Numbered from the stretch's first letter, positions 1-9,899 are shown. The stretch: DNA of 25,866 nucleotides from Funneliformis mosseae (GCA_910592005.1 CAJVPP010000818.1:1-25866); one strand, 5' to 3'. The notes: generated by a model not told the origin, from the letters alone. Program-made: numbers and translations.

Positions 1-292
1 TAAAAAAAAAAATTTTGAATTTACTTACTTGTAGCCAGAGTTAGAGGCGGTCGGATACTTATGACCGCTACTGTATAGTAAGTTTTGTAAATGATCAGAT
101 ATTACTAGCATTATATACTTATTTATCTCTAGAACTTTGTAATAGTGTGAAAATTTATATGACCATAAGAGGTGCTAATAATTAAACTATGAATAATTTC
201 TTTGCTGATTTCAGAAAGTGTTAGGTAGAACGTTAAGTTAGATCAAATATGTTTTTTTAGAACTAAATTCAACCCAAGTCAGTTATTAGAAA

Positions 293-1857
293 GCTATTTC
301 AGCTGATTTTGAAAAGTTAAATTTTAAAATAGCTTCTTTGGAAACACAGTTAGTGAAATCAATACAGGTGTATTCTAAACCTACCTTACATTTACAGCTA
401 TCAAAAAATATAGTTAATTTAAATAATGCTTTAATCTTTGATAGTTATATTAATCAAGAATTGGAAAAAAGAATAGGAGTAATTGAAATTAATTTAGCCA
501 AATTTACCAAACTCATAAGAGAAGATACTATAGATATCAAATCAGCTCAATGTTCAGAATTTTCAGACTATAATAATGGAGGAATGGAAAAAAAAGTAGA
601 ATGAATTGAAGCCTAATTTAACCAAATTTGTTAGAAAAGATATCAGAGGTGCTAAAACATTTTAGCATCAATGCTTGAAATTCTCACCTTTTAGAGGATT
701 AGAAAAAAAGGTTAGGACAGATCAAAGTCTTCTTATCAGAGATCCTAAATCTAAGAGTGGTCAAATTCATATAGCTACAGCAGATGATCAGTCTAATTCC
801 ATTTTTACTGATGATAACGCATCTAAACCTGAGGATAATGATTATAACTTTGATAATTTGTCAGCCTGTTCAGACTCTGGAAATCATGATATAAATATTA
901 CATAAGTCATAAAAATGGAAAAAAATGAATTATGCTAAGCAACGTGGATATTCTGATAATTCTCAAAGTCTAAGATCTCTAGTAAATCTAAGCTTTATAA
1001 GGTAAAATAAGACAATAATTTGTCTTTAATCTGTAATACTTCATCAGATAAAGATAGTCATGGTAAGCGTATATCTTTAAAAGAAACTATTTGCAAAATC
1101 ATTCAGATTGAATTTGAGAATTATCTTTTGTATATAATTTAGCAAGCTAAAAAGTGTATATTTGTCTTAGCTCAAAATTTAGATGAAAAGGATATTTTGG
1201 ATGGATTCATTGAGATAGATTTAGTCAAAAAAAAGGAACTCACTACAAGCATTATATCTATAAAATGTAAGATTAAACATCTTAAAATTTTAGCTATAGC
1301 ACTAGACTTTTGTGCTGAACTTCTTATTATAATAACCTGATATTATCGAACATGTAGGATATGAAATTAATAAATCCATAAAATATGATCTTAGTGGTAT
1401 TGCTACTATACCAGTTAAATCTATTAGAGTTATTTACAATTTAACAATAACTTTAACTCCTAGATTTACTATATATAAAGATTTTATAGTTGTAAAATAC
1501 TCTAAGCCAATACTAATATTTTCAAACCCTTTTCTTAAAAAATATAAATGTGTAATTTATTGAGATAAAGATGAATTAAAGATTTATCATAATAGCAAGA
1601 ATTTAATTATTCCATTCATCATACATAAAGTTAAGAACAAGTTCAAGGTAAATTACATAAATAATACTCTTGAATGTAATGCTTTCTCAATTCCAGACAA
1701 AATTTCACAGGATTTAAATGAAGATGGTATATTAAAAAAAAAGTGAGTTAAGAGGAGCTTGAAAAAATGTTATATAGCACTCTTAAGTATAATTCAGAAA
1801 ATCAATGAGTATTGTAAAAGATTACAGACACACTATGATGAACTTTTTAGAGAATAA
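293..1857 (+). pseudogene. Broken coiled-coil / retropepsin-like (aspartic protease fold) protein gene
   Basis: Three frames together give one protein-like reading: about 293-605 (coiled-coil-like, rich in Lys, Glu and Leu), 606-1336 (basic then acidic, Ser/Asp-rich linker) and 1339-1746. The later part looks like a retroviral-type aspartic protease. An LDFCAE string near 1303-1320 sits where the family has the DSGA active site. It is followed by a hydrophobic run, VGYEI, a V-I-N-L-I-T-L strand pattern, DFIVV, and LIFSNPFLKKYKC before a Tyr-TGA-Asp (family: DW). The Ser and Gly of DSG are replaced, so no catalysis is expected. In-frame stops include TAG in the 640-670 stretch, TAA at 903 and TGA near 1560. 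A last Lys/Glu-rich piece ends at TAA 1855-1857, only 35 bp from the end of the convergent HTH gene. Start unknown. A gag-pol-type origin is possible, but no RT follows. Confidence 0.5.
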
Positions 1858-1891
1858 GCAAGTTATTTTTCTAATATATTCTTCATATTCG

Positions 1892-2403
1892 CTATATTTT
1901 TATGTTTCTTTCAGCTATCTTTTCATGTGATATGAGGATCGGTTGAGTCTGAACAGGAGATAGAATTAGCTCTGCTAACGTAGATTTAAATTTCGATTTC
2001 TTCTCTCTAATCTTTTTCACTTTTTCACCTTCTTTTAAAATTAAATCAATAGATTTATTAGGCTCTATCTTAGCATTACGTATTTATTTTTTTAGTTCTA
2101 TAAATGAAAAAATATCTTGATCTTGGATTTTTAGCTCAGTCTATCTATTTACAACATTTATATTAGAAAGTGAAGCGGTCCCCCCAGGACTTAGTTATTG
2201 ATATATGAATTAGTTAATTCTATGCAACTCTATTTTTTTTCATCTCTTCAGATTTAATAAATACGTTTTTGTGATATACGATATTTATTTGTTAAATTCT
2301 TGAAAACTTTATCTTTAAACTTTTTTTTAGCATATTGCATAATATAATCATGATCAACTGGTGAAAAAGGAGGAGTATCACATCTCATATGTTACTTAAG
2401 CAT
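1892..2403 (-). pseudogene. Broken small helix-turn-helix plus coiled-coil protein gene
   Basis: From ATG at 2403 the frame reads a CDTPPFSP segment, a basic helix (YAKKKFKDKVFKNLTNKYR) and SQKRIY, then TAA, Ile, TGA, Arg-Asp-Glu. The shape is a basic helix, a turn, and a recognition-like helix ending in I-x-x-I-W-R. The TAA (2254-2256) and TGA (2248-2250) fall where Gln and Trp would complete the helix. After about 2200 the frame changes. A second, almost open reading (about 2150-1892) is rich in Lys/Glu and ends in a Ser-Pro-Val-Gln-Thr-Gln-Pro tail with stop TAG at 1894-1892. The size, about 170 codons, suits a small DNA-binding protein. The gene is convergent with the retropepsin-like gene. 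HTH is my structural reading; a family name is not justified. Confidence 0.45.
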
Positions 2404-2409
2404 AGTAGT

Positions 2410-2700
2410 AATATTTTTTTTATATCTAATATAATATTCTAAAATAATTTATTAAATAAAATATATAGAAAGTATGTATTATTCTGAATATATAGGATAT
2501 ACAGAATATATAGAAAGATAATATTTTGAATGTATAGGATATATAAAATAAATAGGATATTTAAAAAGAATGTATTATTCTGAATAAATAAATTATGTCT
2601 ATTATCTCAAAAATTTATTTATGCATTTTTTTCTAATATATAATCATGCTAATATTATATCCAATATATATATATTAAATAATATAAAAGATAAAGAGGG
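2410..2700. other. AT-rich spacer with degenerate short repeats
   Basis: This divergent intergenic stretch lies between the HTH gene (-) and the coiled-coil gene (+), so it should have held both promoters. It contains diverged copies of a motif around TATGTATTATTCTGAAT (near 2475 and 2570) and of ATATAGGATATA, followed by TATA-rich runs. No coding pattern is visible. Confidence 0.4.
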
Positions 2701-2741
2701 TAGTTCTTATAAAAAACCTGATCATCAGCTAAGTAGTATAT

Positions 2742-3954
2742 ATGAGCAAAAGCTCAAAAAAAATAAGATCTATTACTAAATTTAACTCTGAGATTAATGA
2801 TCTTAGTAAAAAGCTGGTAGATAAATATAATGAATGAAAAAAGAAATATCAGTGAAGCTATAATGGTATTAAAAATAAGATTAGTTAGTTAAATGCATTA
2901 ACTATTAAAGTTAGATCCTAACTTATTTCTAAACAAAAGTCTCATTTTGAGAGTTAACAGCTTAAAGCTAAATATATTACTAAAATCAAATTACTCAAAT
3001 CAAATATTAAAACATTAAAGAGAGAGGTAATTTTGATTCAGAAAACTTCATCTGCTGACAAGACCAAGATTTTCTCTCTTAAAACTAAAGTACGTGAATT
3101 AGAAGGTAAGTTAAAGAACTTAGATCTAGAATGTATATATCATGATTAGGATATAATAGGAGAGCGATAGAGGAGCCAGCCTAAGTAAATTCATCTTCAA
3201 TAGATGATCTTAAAAAGATTAATTATCTTAGGCTTGAATTGGAGCGAGCGAATGAGAATCTTAATTTAAAAGAATATACAATAAAATGTATAAAAAAAGG
3301 AATAGAGACAATAGACATTATATATAAATGAAAGCTAGATACTCAGTTTTTAGAATAATTAAAATTGATAGAGAAAAATAGATCTCTTAGAGATTAGTTA
3401 GCGTTAAAAGAAGAGCTAAGAGACACTTTGCATAATGAAGTAGATTTTTCATTACCGCTTATGAATAATTTATTATAATATAGTTCTGAAAGGATCTTTT
3501 CAACTCTTAATTCTTCATTCTAAATAATAGGTAGTGTAGAAGCAGTATCTTTACCAGTAACTGCTCTTATTATGGCAAGCTTTTTGATATCACTGATAAT
3601 AATATATTCTATACTTATCTTACTACTAATTGTAATTATATGAATTATGATCAGAAAAAAGTTATAAAATATATGAAAAAAAGTGAATGTTATATTCAGA
3701 CTAGCGATTTACATCTCTAAATATATCTGAAGTTAAGTTATATAATCAGAGGTTAGAAGTTATCACCTTATGATCAGATCAAATATAGGAATTGAAGTTA
3801 GCTGATATTATACATAAGAAAAAAATATATAAATAATATTATGCGAAGTGTCTTATGATTAAATACTTAGCTGAAATTATCACACTCTACTAGAATACTT
3901 AATAATATATCTACTTTAGATAAATCATCAAAATACCTAGAAAGTTTATTGTAA
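2742..3954 (+). pseudogene. Broken long coiled-coil protein gene, possible membrane segment
   Basis: From ATG 2742 the reading is rich in Lys, Glu, Leu, Ile and Gln with heptad-like spacing (for example around 2990-3120, with the VRELEGKLKNL string). In-frame TAA/TAG codons often fall at positions that suit Gln (before Leu-Asn-Ala, Leu-Ile-Ser, Gln-Leu-Lys) and TGA at positions that suit Trp. The frame shifts near 3190, after which another coiled-coil stretch runs to about 3440. A hydrophobic Leu/Ile/Ser-rich segment follows at about 3560-3640, which could be a membrane helix. The last part, in yet another frame, ends at TAA 3952-3954 after KSSKYLESLL. That stop overlaps the end of the opposing polymerase gene by 9 bp. 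No enzymatic motif is visible. A structural or scaffold role within the island is only a guess. Confidence 0.45.
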
Positions 3955-6900
3955 ACTTTTTATATATTTTTTAAGCCAGTTTTTTACCTTTCTCTAGGAA
4001 TAATCATTGATCTCTTTTTTCCTTTTATTTGAATTCTTAATCTGCATTATTTTATCTGATAATGATGGTTAAAATCTATCATCTTTATTAATAAAACATG
4101 TGCACATTCCTACTATTTGTTTTAAATAGTAGCTGTTATTTATCTTCATATTAAACTCTTTCACAATATTTGCAAACTCCATAAAATCGCCTTTTCTTGT
4201 TAATTTTGTATCATTTTCTTTATAGCGAAAATAATTATTTACTATAATATAATTAAAGTGTTTGCTAGAGTCAGAGATCTTTATATTTTTTTCTCCACTT
4301 ACTATTCTTTTTCTCATCCATTCTATAAAGATTTTATTGCATGCGAAATCTCCTTTAACCTTTCATTTAAACATTGTAACAAACTGGTTAAAATTCCACT
4401 GCCTAAATCTAGCATCTCGAAGAATATCTTCAACAATTTTTTGAATTAAATGTGTGTTTTTGATATCTATAGCCTTTTACATAATCTTTTCTCTAATAAA
4501 CCTAAAGAACTCAGAATTTCCTTGCTTTACAGTATCAATTTTTTTTTTAAAGAGATCATTTGGTCTAAAGTATACTTCATCTTCATGTCTAATTCTAAAG
4601 TACTTCTTTTTGCCAATAAAGTAGATAGAAAATAATACCTCTTCATATGTCATCTTTAAATAAGAGATTCCACTTTTTATTCTAAGATAGGCATTTATTT
4701 GATTATGCAATTTTTTTATTATATATAGTAATTTTAACCATTTCAGTCTAATACACTTCCTTAGAAAGTTCTTTCCTAAAAAAGACTTCATTACATTTCC
4801 TGAAATAATTTTCTGGACAGGTGAGATACAAAAAATCAGTATCATCATATTTTATCCCAAACCTTTCTTTGTTATGAATTCTATGATAAGATTAAGGTTG
4901 TATTTTCCTGCTAAAGTAGTTCTTTCAGTTAATTCATGAAGAAAAATAGGAGATTTAGAGTTTTCAGCTTTTTCATAAAAAGTATTCATGTATACTTTTA
5001 CTTCAAATCAGAATAATTATAATTGAAATATACTGATAAATATTCTAAATTTAAACTCTCTGAAATCTTTTTGCCTCTTTTTTAACTGAACTTATTATCT
5101 TTCTAAGATGTAGCTTTTTTTTCCTAGTGTGATAAGTTGTGCTTTAAGCTCTACTCTCTTATTAAATAAATCTTCTAATATAACAGGATATAAACCCTTT
5201 TTTAAATTGATTACTATGTCTTATACTTCAAACTTGAGCAGTGCGGTTATTAAATAGAAACTCAATCTTATATAAAATGTTTGCAATATCAGCCTCTCTA
5301 TGTGTTAGTATTATTTTATCTGAAGAGAGATTATAAGTCATAATGAGATTAGGATATAATAAGGTAAAATTTAATCCAGTTATAGGTCTTCTTGTTTTAA
5401 TTTCCTTTTTAGGTGAAAAATATAGGCATCTGGATATTTCTTTTTTTTTAAATTTTTTAAAAACTCTTATACTAAATACCATATTTTATTTAATGGCATA
5501 TGCACTAAGGAAGTTTCGTATCTTCATTCCATTTACATGATAATGTAAGTCAAACAAAGATACATGAGAGATAGAAACAATTTTTCTATAATTATTGAAT
5601 ACACTTAGCTTTACCATAAGTTCTTAGCAATATAATATGTCTATAATACAATAATTAGCCACTTCACGTATTTTTCTTGCAGTTGATAAAAAAGGATTTT
5701 TTTTCACTTCTGAATAGATTCTTCATATTTCATCATATGATATGTCTGCTTTAGTATCAAGACCACACTTTTTTAAGAAGAATTTGAGCGAATTTTTCTT
5801 TTCTACTTCAGCCTTAGGAAAATATTTTTTGAGATATACTTAAACATCAATTGGTATACATTCCAGTAGTTTAAAAAAATTAGAATAAATCATCTTCTAC
5901 AGTAATTTTGATCTTAATTAGACCTCTTAAATATTTTTTTTCTTCTTTTACTTTCTTACCTGACCCTATATGGTCCCTTCTTTATCAGAATTTCTTTTCT
6001 TGCCTTTCTTATTGAAATTATTTTCAGATTTTGCTCCTATTTTTTCAATATTTTTACTTTATAATTTCTTTTTTTGTTTTAAACTTTTTTATTATTCGCT
6101 CTCACATCCATTTGAGTATGTTAAGATAATAAACTCTTTCCATAATAAAACGCTAATTATAGTTAGAATTGTTAAATCCAATTTGAATATTAAATATAAA
6201 TGCTCACCAGCAAAGGGCAAATGCTTTTAGCAGATTTTCTTGATTTCTACATATGATTGTAGTTTAGTGTGAGTTTGATTCTGTTGTAATATCGACAAAA
6301 TATATTTGTTTTAGTATTAGATTATCTTTCTAATGCAATGTCATGCAAATTATAAAAACATTATGATTCAGATCAAGAACTTCAGCAAATTATTTTAACT
6401 CTCGTAATTATATCTCTATATTTCACATAAGGATAAGAATACAATTCTGTAAGAGAGCTAAAATAAGAAATCAGTCACTTATTATTTTAAAATCCTCTAG
6501 CGAACAGAAATTTTTTATAGACACATAAAATTTATGTAAACTGAGTAAACTGGTCTACTTATCTTTCTTGCATATATATTTGTTTAATGTAGACCATTCA
6601 GAGAGTTAGATTTTGTTTTTTCAAGTTACCTTTCAGTGAAATGAGTATAAATTATTTGAAGCAGTTTCAAAATTATTTTTTTGGATAGCTTAGATAGCTT
6701 TCTTTCTCTTTCTAGTACTATTTGTATAAATTTGTAAAAATATTTTTTTTCTGTATAGTATTCACAGAAAGGGAATACTTTAATATGCTCTATTTTATAT
6801 GATTTCACAATGCTAGAGAGAATTTTGCTTACTTTTTCTTTACATTCATTTAGAGTCTTTCCATCTGATATGAGAATATCAAAGAACATCTGTATTTCTA

Positions 6901-7195
6901 TAAGAGTTATCAGTATCTTTTGATCATTAATAAGATAACCATAAAAATGCAATACATAGTGGTACTTTCCTTTTATCTTTTCTGATGATTCTTCACTATC
7001 AATAGCCATGAATAAAATTTTTTCATAATTGAATAGAGCATTGTTAAGGATTGCGGTTAATTTCTTATCATTTTTTGCAATTATATTATCCAGAGTTAGA
7101 ATGCTCAAAAAGTATTTTTCACTAAAATAGCGAATTAACTGACCTTTTATTTTATCTTTTTCAGCCTCTAGGTGAAAAGAGCATATGCATTGAGA
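3946..7195 (-). pseudogene. Broken family B DNA polymerase gene (exonuclease plus polymerase domains)
   Basis: Family B polymerases copy DNA and carry a 3'-5' proofreading exonuclease. Read from about 7195 downwards, the motifs come in the right order: an N-terminal beta-rich domain in an open stretch 7108-6626; Exo I as N-I-E (6422-6414; family D-I-E); Exo II as GFNNSNYN (6179-6156); Exo III as YCIID (5653-5636); motif A as NFTLLYPNLIMTYNLS (about 5385-5335; family D-F-x-S-L-Y-P); motif B as KVYMNTFY (about 4980-4955); motif C as YDDTD (4849-4835; family YGDTD); then a palm/thumb stretch with KKKYF and GIDTVKQG-like text to 4477; and a C-terminal part to stop TAA at 3948-3946. Length is about 1,080 codons, normal for the family. 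There are frameshifts near 5875, 4858 and 4700, plus many in-frame stops. The Exo I and motif A Asp residues are both Asn (GAT to AAT), so it is inactive. The family subgroup cannot be told by eye. Confidence 0.85.
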
Positions 7196-7284
7196 AACTC
7201 TGAAAGCTTAAATTAAGTTATAATATTATATAATAAATATACAGTTTGAAAGAAAGTATATACTTCAGGAGAAAAAAGTTCAAA

Positions 7285-7635
7285 ATGAAAATTAATTCTG
7301 AAATATATAAATCAATATATAATTGAACTATTCATATTATCAAAAATAGCATTTTATCAATATTCATATATTCTCAAGACTTAAGAAGTTTGTAATCAGG
7401 AATTTTTTACCCAAAAGGATACTAAATACATCAGAATTCTCCCTCATATATATTTTGCATTGAATGTGATAAATTAACTTATTCTGAATATAGATTTTAT
7501 AATCCACATTCTAGAAAATACTGTAAAAGAGAACAGTACTATCAAAAAAGTTAATAAGCTAGTTGAGGATATATCTTAGCAAATTGTTCTAGAAATTCTG
7601 TTCTAGTTTTCGTTTTAATTGTTAAAATTTTCTAG
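7285..7635 (+). pseudogene. Small Cys-rich (possible zinc-binding) broken ORF
   Basis: From ATG 7285 a single frame gives about 116 codons with six internal stops before TAG at 7633-7635. The stops are TGA after Tyr-Asn, TAA after Arg-Ser-Leu, TAA after Lys-Gly-Tyr, a TAA pair and a TGA. In the middle it reads CIEC (7456-7467), about 15 residues, His, then Cys in HSRKYC, an arrangement that could bind zinc. The end is hydrophobic. It starts about 90 bp upstream of the polymerase gene's 5' end and is divergent from it. No family is recognised. The evidence that it once coded is the single sustained frame and stops that suit Gln/Trp, as in the neighbouring genes. Confidence 0.3.
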
Positions 7636-7639
7636 GATA

Positions 7640-8335
7640 GATAAAATATAGCTAGATGGTAATTTTAAGATGAATTAAAGTGAAAGAAATAGTCTGTCTT
7701 AGTTATTCTAGTAAATTTTGGACTTCTTTACTTTTTTTATTTTTTTTACCTATAGATATACTGATATATAGCTATATAGCTATATAGCATATATATAGCA
7801 TACATACTATATATTATATATAGCATAGGATGGATTATATTTTTTTTCTAGAATTTTTATTTTTACTAGAATAATTAGGACAACTAGAACGTATTATAAA
7901 AGAACAAGTTAAATTAAAAAAAGAAACTCTTCTTTCATATTGAAATATGTTTTAGTTCTTGTCCTAGTTGACCTAATAATTTAGATAATTAGGACAGATC
8001 ATGTCTCTACATGGCAAATATGAAATCACATTTTTATAATATATATATATCACATAAATAGCATACATATGTACCATAGGATAAGTTTCAAATTTTTCAT
8101 AGAACTTTATTTTTACTAAAGACACTAGAGACGTTTAAAAAAATAGCATACTCATTACCTCAATCTAGATTAAACTATGATTGAATCTCAGAAATACTTA
8201 CAACATCTCACTATTATACTAATAACAAATAGGTAATAGTTAGGTTGTGAAATAGAGCACTTCTGATAATCAAATAGGTTATTCATAAAAATGTATATCA
8301 TACCTAATTAACTGAATTTGCTATATTATTTAGCA
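7640..8335. repeat. Non-coding stretch with diverged direct and inverted repeats
   Basis: Two diverged direct copies are visible, at 7797-7892 and 8060-8134. Both run from AGCATACATA through CATAGGAT, TTTATTTTTACTA and ACTAGA to ACGT. Around the first copy there are inverted repeats: ATTAGGACAACTAG (7875-7890) against CTAGTTGACCTAAT (about 7964-7977), and TTATTCTAGTAAA near 7705 against its complement near 7865. A (TA/GC)-type simple tract, ATATAGCTATATAGC, lies at 7766-7790. No coding signal is seen. It may be the decayed control or terminal region of the island. Confidence 0.45.
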
Positions 8336-8364
8336 GATGGTATTTGGTGCTATAATAAGATCAC

Positions 8365-8872
8365 ATGATTGATGCAGTAGGGTGCAATATAAATTTAGCT
8401 AGCATTATTCCACAATTTCAGCCAGATCTTTAGGTATAATAACTCAGCATTCAAGCTGACCTAAAACTGGTGAACTAATAGAAATACTCTGGTTCACTAT
8501 CAGTTCTATAATAGTTTCAGAACACTATCAAATTACCATCATGGTATCAAGCTGGATCCTTAAATCACATGCTCAAAATATTAGCTGAAATTAATCACAA
8601 ATTTACTACGCTACCTAATACAATATTCTTTTATACTAATTTGACATTTTGAAAAACAACCAAATAAGCGTAAAGGGTAAGCACTCCAATATAGAATCCA
8701 GAACCTAACCTAGTGCAGGAAGTCAGCATTCATAACATAAAATCAGATATCTAAACAGTTACAAAAGACCAACAATTCTATTATAGAATTTAGCATGTAA
8801 ATAACTTAGAAATAAAAAGAAAAGTGTGGTATTTAGATTATATAGTGATAGTTAAGTTAAATGGTGGGTGGT
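8365..8872 (+). pseudogene. Broken Gln-rich ORF
   Basis: Starting at ATG 8365, one frame runs about 168 codons with around 14 stops. The composition is clearly less AT-rich than the flanks and the residues are protein-like (IIPQFQPDL, FQNTIKLPSWYQAGSLNHML, NPEPNLVQEVSI). Many of the stops are TAA or TAG next to genuine CAA/CAG codons, sometimes as pairs. This suits an originally Gln-rich, possibly structural protein. No domain is recognised. The other two plus-strand frames also give partly plausible text, so the frame choice is uncertain. Confidence 0.3.
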
Positions 8873-8961
8873 AGTTAGATTATGTGATCGTAAAAAATAT
8901 AGATAGCAAGAAAGATTTAAAAAGATAGTTAGAGTATAAAAAAATACCTAATATGCGAAAA

Positions 8962-9070
8962 TAAATAGATTATATGGTAATAATTAAATTATATTATTTA
9001 GATTATATGGTGATAATTAGATTATATTATTTAGATCATATAGTGATACTCAGATTATATGGTGGTAATA
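8962..9070. repeat. Diverged tandem repeat, unit about 35 bp
   Basis: Repeated copies of TTAGATTATATGGTGATAA and variants begin near 8966, 8998, 9033 and 9051, separated by ATTATATTATTT. Further diverged copies lie upstream at about 8830-8890. The array runs directly into the palindrome at 9072. Confidence 0.55.
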
Positions 9071-9071
9071 T

Positions 9072-9143
9072 AATCTAAAGCAAGTAGAATATCACTATGT
9101 AATATAAATTATATTACATAGTGGTATCCCACTACTTTAGATT
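9072..9143. repeat. 72-bp near-perfect palindrome (foldback element)
   Basis: The left arm (9072-9106) begins AATCTAAAG and includes ATCACTATGTAATAT. The right arm (9108-9143) includes ATATTACATAGTGGTAT and ends CTTTAGATT. The inner 19 bp pair with one G:T-type mismatch; the outer part has a small loop. It would form a strong hairpin and could be a MITE or a remnant terminal hairpin. Confidence 0.6.
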
Positions 9144-9149
9144 TTTATT

Positions 9150-9735
9150 ATAAATTAAAAGATAAAATTTATTATATTATAATGTATATTATAAAATTAA
9201 TTTAAAAGTTTTTAAAAAATTTTAAATTTTTTATAAAAGTATATCATAAGAAAATATATAGCAAATAAATAGACAAATTTGCTTGTGAAACTTTACAATT
9301 TAAGGGATAATTAAAATATTTATTATTTATATTAAAATATATATTAAAGATATATAAATATTTATAATTAAATAGATAATTATAATTTTAATAAATTATT
9401 AGTATTAAATAAAAATTTGTAATTAATTGGTAATAAAATTAAAAAATCTTTTTTCTATTTTATTTCAAATATCAACAATACAAAAATCAAATTATATTAG
9501 TTAAATTTTAATATTTTTAAATTTATTTTTAATAAATTTATATTAATCTTTTTTTTTTAAAAAAAGATTCTAATCAATATTATATAATATGATTTAATAA
9601 AGATATTTATTTTTAAATAATATTTTTGTAAATTATGTAGAATATTTTTTTTATAATATAATATTATTTTAATATAATTTATATTAATAAACATTATTTA
9701 AGATACAGTATAAAACAGTTTCATACTATTCTTTT
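9150..9735. other. Extremely AT-rich spacer, no gene seen
   Basis: The stretch is almost only A and T, with very few G or C. It contains TTTTTTTTAAAAAAAG-type junctions near 9550 and many stops in all frames. It marks the transition from the island to less AT-rich host DNA. Confidence 0.6.
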
Positions 9736-9890
9736 ATGGGACCTTTGCAATAGAAAAGGGGGTAACGGCTGGAAAAAAAATAAAATTGAGATAATACTAA
9801 ATCTGAACATATTTTTGACCTAATAATCATATTTGGCATATAAAAGTAAAATTGATTTTTTTCCGACTGTTCTATTGCAAAGGTCCATAT
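9736..9890. mobile_element. MITE-like element with perfect 17-bp terminal inverted repeats
   Basis: GGACCTTTGCAATAGAA (9739-9755) is the exact reverse complement of TTCTATTGCAAAGGTCC (9870-9886). Just outside, TATG on the left and CATA on the right leave a possible TA target duplication, as made by Tc1/mariner-type elements. The inner part is also partly self-complementary. It is about 150 bp long and non-coding. Transposon family and TA duplication are inference. Confidence 0.7.
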
Positions 9891-9899
9891 CATAGTATT

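Larger units (their letters stand above)
1..9143. mobile_element. Decayed gene-dense island with family B DNA polymerase and retropepsin-like genes
   Basis: The block holds six broken coding stretches on alternating strands with very short spacers. These are a retropepsin-like gene, an HTH gene, a coiled-coil gene, a family B DNA polymerase, a Cys-rich ORF and a Gln-rich ORF. The convergent pairs meet almost stop to stop (1857/1892 and 3954/3946). CG dinucleotides look scarce compared with the right part, and in-frame stops are frequent. I see no reverse transcriptase, RNase H, integrase or transposase. The left end is outside the window; the right end is placed at the palindrome near 9.14 kb, before the extremely AT-rich spacer. 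It could be an endogenised large DNA virus segment, an integrated plasmid-like replicon, or a self-replicating transposon of uncertain class. That it is an inserted unit is inference. Confidence 0.5.

Noticed and set aside
5970..6230. Plus-strand hydrophobic frame
   Set aside because: Antisense shadow of the polymerase exonuclease region; Phe/Leu-rich only because of T-tracts. The same applies to the plus-strand frames at 4258-4635 and 5343-5540.
338..8872. An alternative genetic code (TAA/TAG = Gln, TGA = Trp) for the left block
   Set aside because: Reading TAR as Gln and TGA as Trp improves many stretches. But Trp positions in the polymerase are also filled by TAG and probably TAA, CAA/CAG and TGG remain in use, frameshifts occur, and catalytic Asp codons are mutated. 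Mutational decay explains all of this; a code change does not.
8962..9070. CRISPR-like array
   Set aside because: The repeats are diverged, contiguous and without unique spacers of constant length.
1..9143. Mitochondrial DNA or bacterial endosymbiont origin of the AT-rich block
   Set aside because: No rRNA, tRNA, respiratory-chain or ribosomal-protein genes are visible, and TAA/TAG interruptions do not fit a TGA-only code.
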